Below are positions 1 through 10,545 of a stretch of 64,000 nucleotides of DNA, in pieces (positions within the stretch are counted from its first letter, which is position 1; the number at the start of each line of letters is the position of its first letter). A program made the translations under genes and the position numbers. Under the pieces are notes generated by a model, which did not search any database, was not told the DNA's origin, and worked only from the letters and a program-made list of their open reading frames with translations. This DNA comes from Ilex aquifolium. Taxonomy: Eukaryota; Streptophyta; Magnoliopsida; Aquifoliales; Aquifoliaceae. The DNA lies in the NCBI GenBank assembly GCA_951799425.1, contig OX637393.1, positions 16,449,744 to 16,513,743 on the forward strand. Direction: 5' to 3'.

Positions 1-2786
1 TAGAATGTAGACAAGTTTTATGGGGGAATTTAAAAACACTTGCCAATGCTCATAAACTAACCTGGCTTATCACTGGGGATTTCAATGAGGTATTGGAACC
101 CAACGACAATCTAGAAGGAGTCCCAATCAATAGGAGGAGGGCTGCACTTTATAAAGACTGCATGGATCACTGTTATATAATGGATCTTGGTTTCTTGGGT
201 CCCTATTTACATAGTCTAATGCTAGGGGTCTAAAGGCCTAATAATGCAAAAGTTGGATAGGGCCTGGTGTAACTCGGAATGGCTCTAACTTCATCCACAC
301 ACCACAATAACACACTTCCCCACAACAGATTCGAAGCACTACCCTATTCTTTTAAATTCTGAAAACAATCCTCCTTCCCTTGATAAACCTTATTGTTTTG
401 AAACTATGTGGTTAGGAATAAAGACCTAGATGGACTAGTCCAGGCCTGTTAGCAAAGTCAAAGTGGCAACTGACTTGATCAATCACTATGACAACTAGAA
501 TGGAATAAGAAGGAATTTGGTAATATATAATATCTTCAAAAAGAAAAAATAAGTCTTGGAGATTCTTGCCCTTATGGATCACTGACCCGTAGGAGAAGAA
601 ACAAAATTCTTGCTCTTATGAATAATATGGGAAGGTGGACTACAGAGCAAGGGGAAATCAGGGAATGGGTAGAGGAGCATTTCAAAAAAAAATTCACCCC
701 TAATATGCAATGGGATGTGTCAAATAATGTCTTCCAATGGCCAACAGTACCTAGAATTCAGGAATCGGACCTATTTGAACTAAGCCGAATCCCAGATCAT
801 GTCGAAGTCAAAAATGCCTTGTGGCAATAAGGCTCCACAAGTTTTGAATTCACTGCTATATAAAGGCATTTCATATAGCTGTCAAAGTGAGCAAGCCAAC
901 GAAGGTGCCTGGGCCAGATGGTTTCCACGCAATGTTTACCAAAAATAGTGGGAGTGAGTGTGTCACGGATCATTAAAAAAGTTTTCCAGACTAGGACCAT
1001 TTGCCTAGACATCACCAAAAAAATCATGTGTCTCATCCTAAAATGTTCAAATCCACAGACCTTGAACCAGTACAGACCCATTAGCCTTTGAAATACTTCC
1101 TATAAAATTTTGGCTAAGATTCTGGTGAATTGGTTGAGGCCCTTGCTAGACAAGCTGGTGCACCCTTTACAAACCAGTTTTGTACCAGGGAGGCAAGGTG
1201 GAGACAATGTGATCATGGCCCAAGAAATCTTGCACACATTATCCAAAAAGAAAGGGGGGGGAATGGGTCATGGCAATCAAAATAGACCTAGAAAAGGCTT
1301 ATGATAGAATTCAATCACCATTCTTAAAACTAGTCCCATGGGAAATCAACTGTCCACCACAAATCAGGAACATAATCATGGCCTATGTTAAATCAACGCA
1401 ATTTGCCATCCTGGTCAGTGGAAACGAAGTGTACAAAGGCAACACGAGGAGTAAGGCAGGGAGACCCATTGTCCCCTATCTATTCATACTATGCATGAAT
1501 ATCTTATCACACTCAATTGAGCAAGTGGTAGAAACAGGCAGATGGAAGCCCATACAAGTTGGTCGAGAGGGCACAAAGATCTCACATGTCATTTTGTCGA
1601 TGACCATTTACTATTTTGGGAGACTTCGGATGAAAACTGTCAATGGATAGAGGAGACCTTAGATCTTTTATGTCGAGCATCTGGACAACAAATCAATGGA
1701 AATAAATCTAAGGTTTTTTTTCCCCAAACTGTAAAGAAGTTGACACAAAGAGGTGGTCTGGCATACTAGGGATTTCAACCACAGCAAACTTAGGCCAATA
1801 CCTGGGTTTCCCTCTGCTCCATAGAAATCCCAACACAAGAACCTTCCAATTCCTTAGAGACAAGGTCAGGAATAAATTAGGGGGCTGGAAAACAAAGTTA
1901 TTGTCTCTCCTAGGGAGAGCCACACTTATCATGTCAGTCACTGCTACAATTCCACAGTACTATATGCAAACAAGGAAGCTCCCAAAAACAACCTATGAGG
2001 AACTTGATATGTTAAACATAAATTTTCTATGGGGGTCCACGGATGAGAAAAGGAAAATACACCTGGTCAATTGGAACCAAGTCACCAAACCAAAAAATAA
2101 ATAAAAAATAAGGGGGGTTAAGGCTCAAACAAACAAGTTTGAGGAACCAAGGAGCCATGGCCAAACTCAATTGGAGATTCCTATATGAAAAAGATAAACA
2201 ATGGGTCAAGATGCTAGAAAAAAAAATATTTGGACGAGGTAGGGAATGAGAAAAGGAAATCATATTCTTATACATGGTCCAGTATGAAAATTGGTAGAAG
2301 ACCAGTCTTGTTTAAGGGAATCAGATGGGTCATTAGAAATGGTCAAACAGTGAATGTATGGTCTGATAATTGGTTAGGCCAAGGTAGTCTACAAAGTATT
2401 CTTCATGGGCCTCTCCAATTAGGAGAAAAAGCACTCACTGTGAAACAAGTATTGACACAGGATGGGGAATGGGATATGGGCAGGTTGTCCTATCCCATTC
2501 TAGGGAATCTAATATATCCCAACCCAACGTCACATAGAGGAACCTGATAGGTGGACATGGGGACAAACAACCTCGAGCACTTTTGAATCTACCTCAGCAT
2601 ATGCCCTAACTCAAATAGACCAATTGAAGAAAATAGAGAGCACTTGGAAATGGATTTGGGCCATAGAAGCTGGACGCCGTATAAAACATTTTTTGTGGTT
2701 GGTCTATCAGAACAAGCTAGCCACAAATAGGGCTAATTTGTTTCAAGGATTAGAGTGGTATAAGGAGGTGGGATTAGGGAAATAGT
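1..2786 (+). pseudogene. L1-type LINE ORF2 remnant: endonuclease and reverse transcriptase, 5' segment
   Basis: Broken reading frames encode the usual plant LINE ORF2 order. Near 63-92 is the endonuclease motif WLITGDFNEVL. Near 1074-1300 is the start of reverse transcriptase (YRPISL, then SFVPGRQGGDNV, then KIDLEKAYDRI). Near 1590-1625 is the catalytic-loop relic FVDDHLLFWE, where FVDD stands for the usual YADD. At 2230-2547 is the C-terminal segment with NVWSDNWLGQGS, and from about 2560 the start of the zf-RVT domain. Stops and frameshifts occur every few hundred bases, so it cannot make a working protein. The body stops near 2790 and resumes near 6775, so a later insertion split it. The 5' end lies outside the window. 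Family assignment is confident; exact borders are not. Confidence 0.9.
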
Positions 2787-2893
2787 ACGTGGGACCCATC
2801 TTATACCTTGTTTGTTTAGCATTTTATCAGTTCTATTTTTTGGATCGTAATACCAACCCGGTATGAACAGTAGTCATAATGCCTTGTAGATGG

Positions 2894-3675
2894 TGATGGG
2901 CCAAGCCCAAAGGCCCAACTCATATTACAAGCTCAATGGCCCGACTCCAAGAGATCCAGCAAATCCAGCCCAATATGGTCAACCCAGTCAAGCTCAAGGA
3001 GCTACATTAGCAGAGAGCACACAAGGTCATCCAAGGACCTCTGGCGCCCAGGCTGGGCGCCCAGACCATCCCTGGCGTCCAGGCCATCACGCCAGGCGCC
3101 CAGGCCTGGCGCCAAGACACTCTCAGGCGCCCAAGTCTCCTCTTCAGGCGCCTTGCCCTCCTCCTCAGGCACCCAGGTCTCCTCATCAGGCGCCCAGCCC
3201 TCCTCCTCGCCACCATGGAGTAAAGGTCATCCCAGGAGTCTCACCTCCACCACCTTGGAAACAGTCAGCCTTCACCTCATCATTTGACCGAGTCTCATGG
3301 AGAGAACCGCAATTGTCTCGCCCGTTGAGAAGAAGTCGCAAGCCCCACCAGAATAGTTGGACAGTTGCTATTAAGTCGCCCCAATCTGTTAGGGGACTAC
3401 TATAAAATGTAAGCCCCACCAACAGATTAGATGAGATCAGATCAGAGGAGATCACACCCTACAGAGCATAAAACTCCTCTTCCTCTCCAATCTGTAACTC
3501 TCCGTTCTCATTACTCACCGGAATCAATAAAATACCGGCAACCCTTTGCCATTCCAAAGTGGACGTAGGTCATATTGACCGAACCACTATAAATTCTCTC
3601 TCTCTACTTTAATTGCTACCTTAATTTCTAAATTACTTGACTAGTGGTGTGCAAAGTCAATTTTTTGCATCATCA
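2894..3675 (+). repeat. 5' LTR of a gag-only Ty3/gypsy-type element
   Basis: It starts TGATGGGCC and ends GCATCA just before a primer-binding site. Within it are a TATA box (TATAAAA, 3401-3407) and, about 120 bp downstream, an AATAAA signal (3526-3531), as expected for U3, R and U5 in order. The U3 part carries repeated GGCGCC/GGCGCCC blocks (3050-3200). I found no matching 3' LTR before 6765, so the element is truncated, or its 3' LTR is lost. Confidence 0.6.
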
Positions 3676-3676
3676 G

Positions 3677-3695
3677 TTTGGCGCCGTCTGTGGGA
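3677..3695 (+). other. Primer-binding site of the gag-only LTR element
   Basis: TTTGGCGCCGTCTGTGGGA lies directly after the LTR end. This TGGCGCCGTCTGTGGG form is common in plant Ty3/gypsy elements, as a tRNA-complementary primer site. It fixes the LTR boundary and the element's orientation. Confidence 0.6.
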
Positions 3696-3738
3696 ATCGA
3701 CAAAATTCTCATTTCAAAAAACTTTCTCTGTTGAGTCA

Positions 3739-4890
3739 ATGGCGATCACTACCCGATCAATGAACCAACATGAAGATAATCCACCAAGAGAAGAGGAGGT
3801 TGTTTCTCCACCGGCCAATCCTGTCCCAAGTGCGCAACAGATGTTGGAGACCATGCAGGAGCTTGTGGCCCAGAACCAATAGATCCTCCAATTAATGCTT
3901 GCTGCCCAGGGAGGAGCACAACCTGGACCTCAAGTGAGAGGAGCTACACACCTTGGGCGTCAAGAGGCTCCCTACATGGAGGCACCCCATCATGGCGCCA
4001 CTTTTGGAGCTCATTTGGGCGCCCAGCCTATGGGAGCTCCTTTGGGCGCCCAGCATGGGGGACCTCCCCATGAGGGACTCCAACCTCCTCCTCCTCCAGC
4101 TCCTACTCCTCACGGTGGAGACCCTCCCTTCCATGAGGATGAGGGTGAAAATCAAAGCATGGGGCATGGGAGCCACTTTCACGACAATTCAAGAGGAGCC
4201 CCCAATCACTGGGACGAGAAGATCAAAGAAGTACAAAATCAGCTAGGTGACGTCTTCAATGCCATGAAGGCGCAAGGACCTGAGACTGTGGACTATCTTG
4301 TTAGGCGAACTGACACGTCTTTCAAGCCGGACGTGGCGAACTACCCTCTCCCTCAAAAGTTTAAAATGCCATCAGTGGAGACCTTTGACGGGAAGAAGGA
4401 TCCACTAGACCATCTAGAGACTTACAAAACTCTAATGCAGCTGCACAGTGTCCCCGACGAAATCATGTGCAGAGCATTCCCAACCACCTTGAAGGGATCA
4501 GCGCGACAATGGTTCGCCAAACTCACCCCGGCCTCCATAGGTTCCTTCGCCGAATTGAGCAGACCCTTTGTGACACAGTTCATCGGTGGACGCCGCCAGC
4601 AGAAGCCTATCACCCATCTGCTCAGCATAAAGCAAGACCAAGATGAGAGCCTGAGAAGCTACCTCACTCGTTTTAACGAGGGGGTCCTTCAGGTCGAAGA
4701 ACCCGATGAAAAAGTCAGCATGACCGCCTTCCTGGGAGGCCTCCGATCATCGAGCTTCCTTTTCTCCGTGATGAAGCGACCACCAAAGAGCATGCCAGAA
4801 CTATTGGCAAAAGCTCAAAAATATATGAATGCTGAGGAAATCAACAAGTCTAGGCGAGGTGAATCATCTCGCGGATCGTCAAAAGATTAA
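3739..4890 (+). pseudogene. Gag polyprotein of a Ty3/gypsy-type element, one in-frame stop
   Basis: The frame starts at MAITTRSMNQHEDN (ATG 3739) and stays in register to TAA at 4888-4890, with a single TAG at 3880-3882. Residues after the stop include a proline/glycine-rich leader (about 3895-4200). Then follows a Retrotrans_gag domain: FKMPSVETFDGKKDPLDHL near 4360, the ARQWF core near 4504, and the SLRSYLTRFNEGVLQVEE region near 4650. No CCHC zinc knuckle, protease, RT or integrase follows. It is therefore a gag-only derivative (TR-GAG/LARD-like) that would need enzymes from a partner. The TAG could be decay or a readthrough site; decay is more likely. Confidence 0.8.
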
Positions 4891-4894
4891 CCTG

Positions 4895-5262
4895 CCTCTG
4901 CACTGTTCTCAAACAGGCAGCCTAACTCCAGCTTAGCGGCTCTCTCGCGGGTCGCCAAAAAACTTGGCCTCTGCACTGTTCTCAAACAGGCAGCCTATCT
5001 CCAGCTTAGCGACTCTCTCACGGGTCACCAAAAAAGCTTGGCCTCTGCACTGTTCTCAAATAGGCAGCCTAACTCCAGCTTAGCGGCTCTCTCGCGGGTC
5101 GCCAAAAAGCTTGGCCTCTGCACTGTTCTCAAACAGGCAGCCTATCTCCAGCTTAGCGACTCTCTCCCGGGTCACCAAAAAAGCTTGGCCTCTGCACTGT
5201 TCTTAAACAGGTAGTCTATCTCCAGCTTAGCGGCTCTCTTGCGGGTCGCCAAAAAAGCTTGA
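4895..5262 (+). repeat. Five tandem copies of a 73-74 bp unit downstream of gag
   Basis: Units begin at CCTCTGCACTG at 4895, 4968, 5042, 5115 and 5189. Each contains AGGCAGCCTA, TCCAGCTTAGCG and CTCTC.CGGGTC.CCAAAAA. Alternate units share variants (AACTCC/GCGGC versus ATCTCC/GCGAC), suggesting doubling of a dimer. The end of gag (TCTCGCGGATCGTCAAAAG, 4867-4885) resembles the unit's last third, so the array may have grown from the gag terminus. Confidence 0.85.
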
Positions 5263-5405
5263 CATATCTCTGCTCTGCTCCTAAGCAAACAACCTATCTT
5301 TGCACTGCTCTTAAGCAGGCAGCCTACCTCTGCACTGCTCTCAAGCAGGCAGCCCACCTACCTCTGCACTGTTCTCAAGCAGGCAGCCTACCTCTCTCTC
5401 CAGGT
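5262..5405 (+). repeat. Degenerate short tandem repeats, CTCTGCACTG..CAAGCAGGCAGCC
   Basis: This continues the 74-bp array as shorter, irregular units of roughly 30-45 bp. They keep only the CTCTGCACTG(C/T)TCT.AAGCAGGCAGCCTACC part. Confidence 0.7.
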
Positions 5406-5456
5406 AATTGTGTTAAATATTTTAATGTTTGGAATAACATTGTTTTTTCAACACCT

Positions 5457-6354
5457 CTCAGGCGCCAGGATCCTTGCCATGAAAAGTACCCAGAGTGCTC
5501 ACCTCATGAGCTGTGTACTCCGCACCGCTCAGTCCAGCACCTGAAGAGGTGTCTGACCCTCTCTGATCGCCTAATGAAGGATGCCCAGCACCTGGAGAGG
5601 TGTCTGACCCTCTCTGATCGCTTAATGGAAGAAGCCCAGCGCCTGGTATGGCCTTCTCGCCCAAAGTGGCGCCTGGCATGGCCTTCTCGCCCAAAGTGGC
5701 GCCTGGCATGGCGCCTGACATGGCCTTCTCACCCAAAGAGGCGTCTGGCATGGTCATCTCGCCCAAAGTGGCGCCCAAAGGGTCCCCACCCTTGCTCATC
5801 TCGCCCAAGACAGTAGGAATAGCGCCTGGAGGTGCGTTGTCCAGCTCGCCCAGCTCAGCGCCCATGGCGCCTGAGCATTCAGCTCCCATGCCGCCTCCTG
5901 GGTCAGCGCCTATGGCGCCCAGGCTGCTGTTCAGGCCAGCACCCATGGCGCCCAAGCAGTCCTCGCGCCCACTGCCGCCTGGACCAGCCCCCCTCTCGCC
6001 CAAGACAGCTCCGGCTCGCCCAAGGTGCTCAAAATGGGGCTTATAATATATCAAATCGAAGCTCTCGACGAGCTCTACAAGACTCACACCCTTTGGTTGT
6101 GATTGATGCTGTAAAAAGTCCAAAAAAGGCTCAGAAACAACTGTTTTGGCCTCCCGAAGTTTTTTCAAAAAAAAAAAATTCTGCTCGCCCAGGACACTTC
6201 CATCTCGCCCAGGACACTTCCATCTCGCCCAGGACACCTCCATCTCGCCCAAAAGTTGTCTGGTCGCCCAAAACCGTGCACCCAGCTCTCTACTCGAAGT
6301 TTTGACCGTAACTTTTTTGCCCCGTTGCTCGAAATGAGGCTTATAATATATCAA
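5457..6354 (-). repeat. GGCGCC/TCGCCC-rich repetitive tail of the gag-only element; open on the minus strand
   Basis: Reiterated blocks (GCGCCTGGCATGGCCTTCTCGCCCAAAGTG and similar) fill 5600-6020. A second block at 6180-6260 repeats CATCTCGCCCAGGACACTTC. A GGCTTATAATATATCAAA segment occurs at about 6038 and again at 6331. The minus strand stays open for 298 codons, with Gly-Ala-rich repeats (LGEKAMPGA, LGAMGA). Because the repeat period is a multiple of three, openness may be a by-product. I recognise no domain, so I annotate it as repeat, not gene. Confidence 0.6.
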
Positions 6355-6535
6355 AATTATTTTGAATTTTTTTCTTGTATTATGTTTAAGCGTACGGTGT
6401 TACCGGTTTTTTTTTCATTTTTTTTAAAAATTTATTTTGAATTTTTTCCTTATATTATAGTTAGGCGTACGGTGTTACCGATTTTTTTTTAATTTTATTT
6501 TTAAATTATTTTAAATTTTTTCCTTGTATAGATAG
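6355..6535 (+). repeat. Direct repeat with GCGTACGGTGTTACCG
   Basis: Two AT-rich units each contain a TTTTGAATTTTTT(C)CTT.TATTAT block followed by GCGTACGGTGTTACCG (near 6390 and 6466). A third, partial unit follows at about 6510. No coding potential is visible. Confidence 0.6.
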
Positions 6536-6774
6536 TTAAGGGTAAAATGGAATGGATGATGTTAAGGGTAAAATGGTATATTTGTTATATAAGATGTGAT
6601 AGAATAGATGGTTGTTTGTGGGACCCACCATAGTACCTATTGAACAAACAAACAATGGAGAATGATGGGATAAAAGTTTAAGACCGGGTATAGTATACCA
6701 TTGGATAGGAGTGGAATGAAAATGATTTTTAATACCACCCAAATCTAATACTGCAAACAAACAGGCCCATACTG

Positions 6775-7380
6775 TACTATATGGGAGCGGAATAGTTCTT
6801 GATCAAACTTGTTCACTCTGCCAACAAGCTAATGAAGATACTAGTCATGTTTTAGTAAAGTGTGACCAAGCCAAACTAGTTTGTACGAACTTGGGGATTC
6901 CAAACAACCTTAAGCATACCTTTTCACCACCTTTCAAAACCTGGCTGAAAGCTAATGGGACCACAAATATTCTAGCAACCAAAAATAATATGTTGTGGGC
7001 CATTCTTTTCCTACGCACATACATTAGCCTTTGACACTACCATAATCAGTTGGTCTTCCAGAATGGAAGGCCTAACCCCCATACCATTGCACAATAAGCA
7101 ATAGCCCGAGCAATAGAAAATGATTTCCTACAACCTGTGAACACCAGGGCCAATCGGACTGAGAGCTGGTTTGCAGCTGGCAGAGCAAAAATACATCCAA
7201 AGATTGGAAATAAGCATGGATGCACAGCTTGTATTGGACCTCCTGCATAAAAAGGACACAAAGGTTGTTGGAGAGTATTCAGGAAACAAAGGTTTCCGAA
7301 GAGATGAGGGAGACCAACAAGTGTGCAGACAAGCTGGCCATGAAAAATGAAGTCTATAATACGATAAATTCATTAATTCA
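6775..7380 (+). pseudogene. L1-type LINE ORF2 remnant: zf-RVT and RNase H end, 3' segment
   Basis: This continues the LINE interrupted at about 2790. The frame near 6800-6900 gives the zinc-binding part of zf-RVT (DQTCSLCQQANEDTSHVLVKC: two cysteines, a histidine, then cysteine). Near 7300-7345 comes the end of the RNase H domain (ETNKCADKLAMKN, matching the family's NRCADxLA). Several stops interrupt it. The copia element starts at 7387, immediately downstream. Fusing the two segments would give the normal LINE domain order, which is why I read them as one element split by an insertion. Confidence 0.85.
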
Positions 7381-7386
7381 GAATAT

Positions 7387-7937
7387 TGTGATGACCTGTA
7401 TTCCAAGTACTAGATGGAGTATTGGCATGAGTTTGTATTGGACACAAACTTTGGATAGTCTTCTTCACATGGAAGACTCATACATTTAAAATACTACAAT
7501 ATTAGTTTAATATTAATTGGGAAAAGATCTTTTGGTCCAACTTGGACTCTTGTGATGCAAAGCTTTAAAGGAAATATTTCCTTTGTCTATAAGCTATGTG
7601 AAGTAAGGAAAAGCTTTCCTCTTCAGCGGGTTCAGCCTTTTGACGAGGAACGACGATGTCTGCGAGGTCTTTCTTTTGTCAAAAATTATTTGGTTTGCTC
7701 TATTTTGTGTTGGTCTAATAATTTATATAATATTGGAATAGAGCGGGTATACATTCCCTTGTTGCTTTGTTTATCGAGAATGGTCTGTGTAATCTCCAAC
7801 CTTTTAATAGTGAAATCTTGCCGCTGTTTTTCGTTCATGGATGTAAGCTTGTTTGCTGATCCAAACCATGTACATTATGTGTTCTATTTTTCTATTTCTT
7901 TGCGTTATTATTTTACTTGTAACTTTGGTTCATAACA
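7387..7937 (+). repeat. 5' LTR of Ty1/copia element
   Basis: It begins TGTGATGACC and ends CATAACA, and pairs along its length with 12055-12607. It is followed three bases later by a tRNA-iMet-type primer site. The two LTRs differ by many substitutions and small indels, pointing to an old insertion. The flanking five bases (AATAT on the left, CAAAA on the right) do not match, so no target duplication survives. Confidence 0.92.
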
Positions 7938-7940
7938 AAC

Positions 7941-7952
7941 TGGTATCAGAGC
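7941..7952 (+). other. Copia primer-binding site (tRNA-iMet type)
   Basis: TGGTATCAGAGC is the standard plant copia primer site complementary to initiator tRNA-Met. It stands three bases after the LTR. Confidence 0.9.
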
Positions 7953-7964
7953 TTTGGTGTCGGA

Positions 7965-9188
7965 ATGGCAACAGCAAAATTTGATGGTCAGCATAATTTT
8001 AGTTTATGGCAAATTAAAATGAAAGCATTGCTTCGTCAGCAAGGTTTGACAAAGGTCATTGATGAATCTCTAGCCAAGGAGATAAATCAGACTAAAGTTG
8101 TTGATATTGAAGATAAAACACACAGTGCAATTCAGTTGGCTCTTGCTAAAGTTCTTCGTTAGGTCGTTGATGAAGACAAAGCCTAAGGGTTATAGAAAAA
8201 GTTAAGAGAGTTTGTATATAAAGAAGTCTCTCGCTAACCGTTTGTATCTAAAGCAACAGTTGTATACACTCAAGATGAAGGAATGTATTCCAATACTGAA
8301 TATCTTGATGAATTTAATAAAATTATTATGGACTTGAAAAAGATTGATATGAAAATTATGGATGAAGAGCAAACCCTTATTGTGTTATGCTCACTGCCTA
8401 ATTCGTTTGCTAATTTTATTAATTCGATATTGTATGGGAGAGACTCGATCTCCTTAGTTGATGTGAAATCCTCTTTGAATTCTAAGGAGTTACGTACTAA
8501 ATTGAACGAAAAGGGCAGTGATACTCAAGCTGAGAGTCTGTTCATGAAGGATCGTCATAATAATTCCTCTAATAATAATAGAGGTCGATCCGTTGGGAGA
8601 AATTCAGATAAAGGAAAAGGAAAATCAATATATCGTTCACAGTCTAGGAAGAAATAGAATAATGTTAAATGTTTCTATTGTCACAAAGTTGGTCATTACA
8701 AGCGTGATTATTTTAAGTTGAAAAATAAAGAGGGACAGAAAAAATCAAATCCTTCCGATTCCTCTAGTATTACTGGTGTGGCAGAAGATATATATGATGG
8801 TTCAGATAATGTCCTTACAGTTGTTGTCTTTGATGAACGTTTTAATGATGAGTTGATTCTTGATTCAAGTTATTCCTATCATATGTGCCCTAATAGAGAT
8901 TGGTTTACCACCTATGAGTCGATCAATTGTGGTTCAGTCTTGATGGAAAATAATATTGCTTGCAAGATTGTTGGAATAGGTATTATCAGAATTAAGACAC
9001 ATGATGGGATTGTGAGGACTTTGACATATGTACGACATATTCCAGAATTAAAGAAGAATTTAATTTCTTTGGATACTTTAGATTCCATGGGTTGCAGGTT
9101 TTCTGCTAAAGGTGGAGTTATGAATGTTTGCAGGGGTTCCCTAGTTGTGATGAAAGGTAAAAAGATTAATGGCCTCTATGTTCTCTAG
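7965..9188 (+). pseudogene. Copia gag and protease region, broken by stops
   Basis: The frame starts MATAKFDGQHNFSLWQIKMK, the usual N-terminus of Tnt1/Tork-like copia gag. It continues in the same register through stops near 8160 and 8655 to 9188. The UBN2 gag region lies at 8283-8500, and the CCHC zinc knuckle (CFYCHKVGHYKRDYFK, final Cys replaced by Tyr) near 8670-8720. The aspartic protease site reads DSSYSYHMCPNRDWF where the family has D-S-G-A, so the catalytic glycine is lost. With these stops no functional polyprotein is possible. Confidence 0.9.
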
Positions 9189-10545
9189 GGTGATATTGTG
9201 ATTGATTCAGTTGGTGTTTCATCTTCAAAAATTTCAAATTTAGATACTACCCAGTTATGACATATGCATTTTGGGCCACATGAGCGAGAGGGGCATGGAA
9301 GTCTTGTGTAAACAGGGTTTGCTTGACAAACAAGAAATTTAGAAACTTGATTTTTGTGAGTATTGTGTCTTTGGAAAAAGTGCCAAGTCAAGTTTAGTGC
9401 AACTATTCACAAGACTAAAGGTACAATTGATTATATTCATTCAAGCCATTGGGGTCCTTCTTAGGTTCCATCTAAGGGTAGAAATCGGTATCTTTTGACC
9501 TTTATTAATGATTATTCAAGAAAAGTTTGGGTGTATTTTCTGAAATGCAAGAGTGATGTTTTTGTGAATTTCAAGCAATAGGAGATTTTGATTGAGAAAC
9601 AGACATGCAAGAAAGTCAAGCGTCTTAGAACAGATAATATTTTGAAATTTTGTGGAAGTGAGTTCAATGAGATATATAGAGATGAAGGCATTGTCAGGCA
9701 TCGTACTATCCAGCTTACTCCACAGCAAAATAGGATTACAGAGAAGATGAATATGACTCTTTAGAGAAAGCACGTTGTATGTTCTCTAATGTAGAGTTGT
9801 TTAATAGTTTTGGGGTTGAGGTTGTCAACACTGCTTGCTATTTGGTTAATCATTCTTCATCCACTGCTATTGAATTAAAGACTCCTCGTGAGGTATGGTC
9901 TGGTACTCCTGCTGATTATTCTAATTTAAAAATATTTGGTTGCACTACTTATTATCATGTGAATGATGGTAAGCTTGAGTTTAGAACTAAAAAGTGCATA
10001 TTTATTGGTTATGCTAATGGTGTGAAAGGATATAGATTGTGGTGTTCTGATCCTAAATCACCCAAGTTTATAGTCAGTAGGGATATTATATTTGATGAAT
10101 CTTTCATGTTTCATCCGAGAAATGAGTTTGTAATTTATGCGGGGAAAGAACAGGGTTATAGCAAGGAGGTGGAGTTACAGGTGGAAGCTTCACAGAAAGT
10201 ACTTGAAAGTATTTCAAGTCAATCTATTACAAATTTGTCTGGAACTAGTTCTGGTGATGATCTACAGGAGGAGCAACAGTATAGTATTGCAATAGGCAGG
10301 GAGAGGAGGCAAGTGAGACCCCCTCAGAAATATCGGTATGCAGACTTGGTGGCTTATGCACTTACTATAGCAGAGGAGATTTGTGTTCAAGAGCCTTCCA
10401 CATATTCAAAAGTTATCACAGGTAGTGAGTCGGCACATTGGGCTATTGCTATGATTGAAGAAATTGAATCTCTTCATAAGAACCAAACTTGGAAATTAGT
10501 GAAGTTGCCTAAGGGCATAAAGACTATTGGTTGCAAATAGGTTTT
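9189..10545 (+). pseudogene. Copia GAG-pre-integrase and integrase region, broken
   Basis: Fragments in several frames give the GAG-pre-integrase motif (HERGMEVLCKQGLL-like, near 9285). The integrase core follows (DYIHSSHWGPS near 9430, [17 protein letters not shown] near 9500, then RTDN near 9630). The long open piece 9779-10540 covers the end of integrase: YLVNHSSSTAIELKTPREVWSG and IFGCTTYYHV..KCIFIGYANGVKGYRLW. It then reaches the start of the RVT_2 domain (WAIAMIEEIESLHKNQTWKLVKLP). Stops at about 9470, 9580 and 9763 break it. Confidence 0.88.

Larger units (their letters stand above)
2806..6765. mobile_element. Terminal-inverted-repeat DNA element inserted in the LINE
   Basis: The left end, CCTTGTTTGTTTAGC at 2806-2820, is matched in inverse by GCAAACAAACAGG at 6753-6765. 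Further in, accccggta-like blocks (left about 2853-2866, right about 6682-6692) are also inverted. Both ends abut LINE coding sequence. A 3-bp ATA lies beside each end (2803-2805, and 6769-6771 after a CCC), compatible with but not proof of a target duplication. The short ends resemble Tourist/PIF or hAT MITEs. The element has since received the gag-only LTR element. Class is uncertain. Confidence 0.5.

Noticed and set aside
2890-3455. Proline-rich open frames on both strands at 2.9-3.4 kb
   Set aside because: They lie inside an LTR with a TATA box and poly-A signal and owe their openness to GGCGCC repeats.
5832-6337. Overlapping plus-strand Arg/Pro-rich open frames
   Set aside because: Produced by the TCGCCCA/GGCGCC repeat period; no domain.
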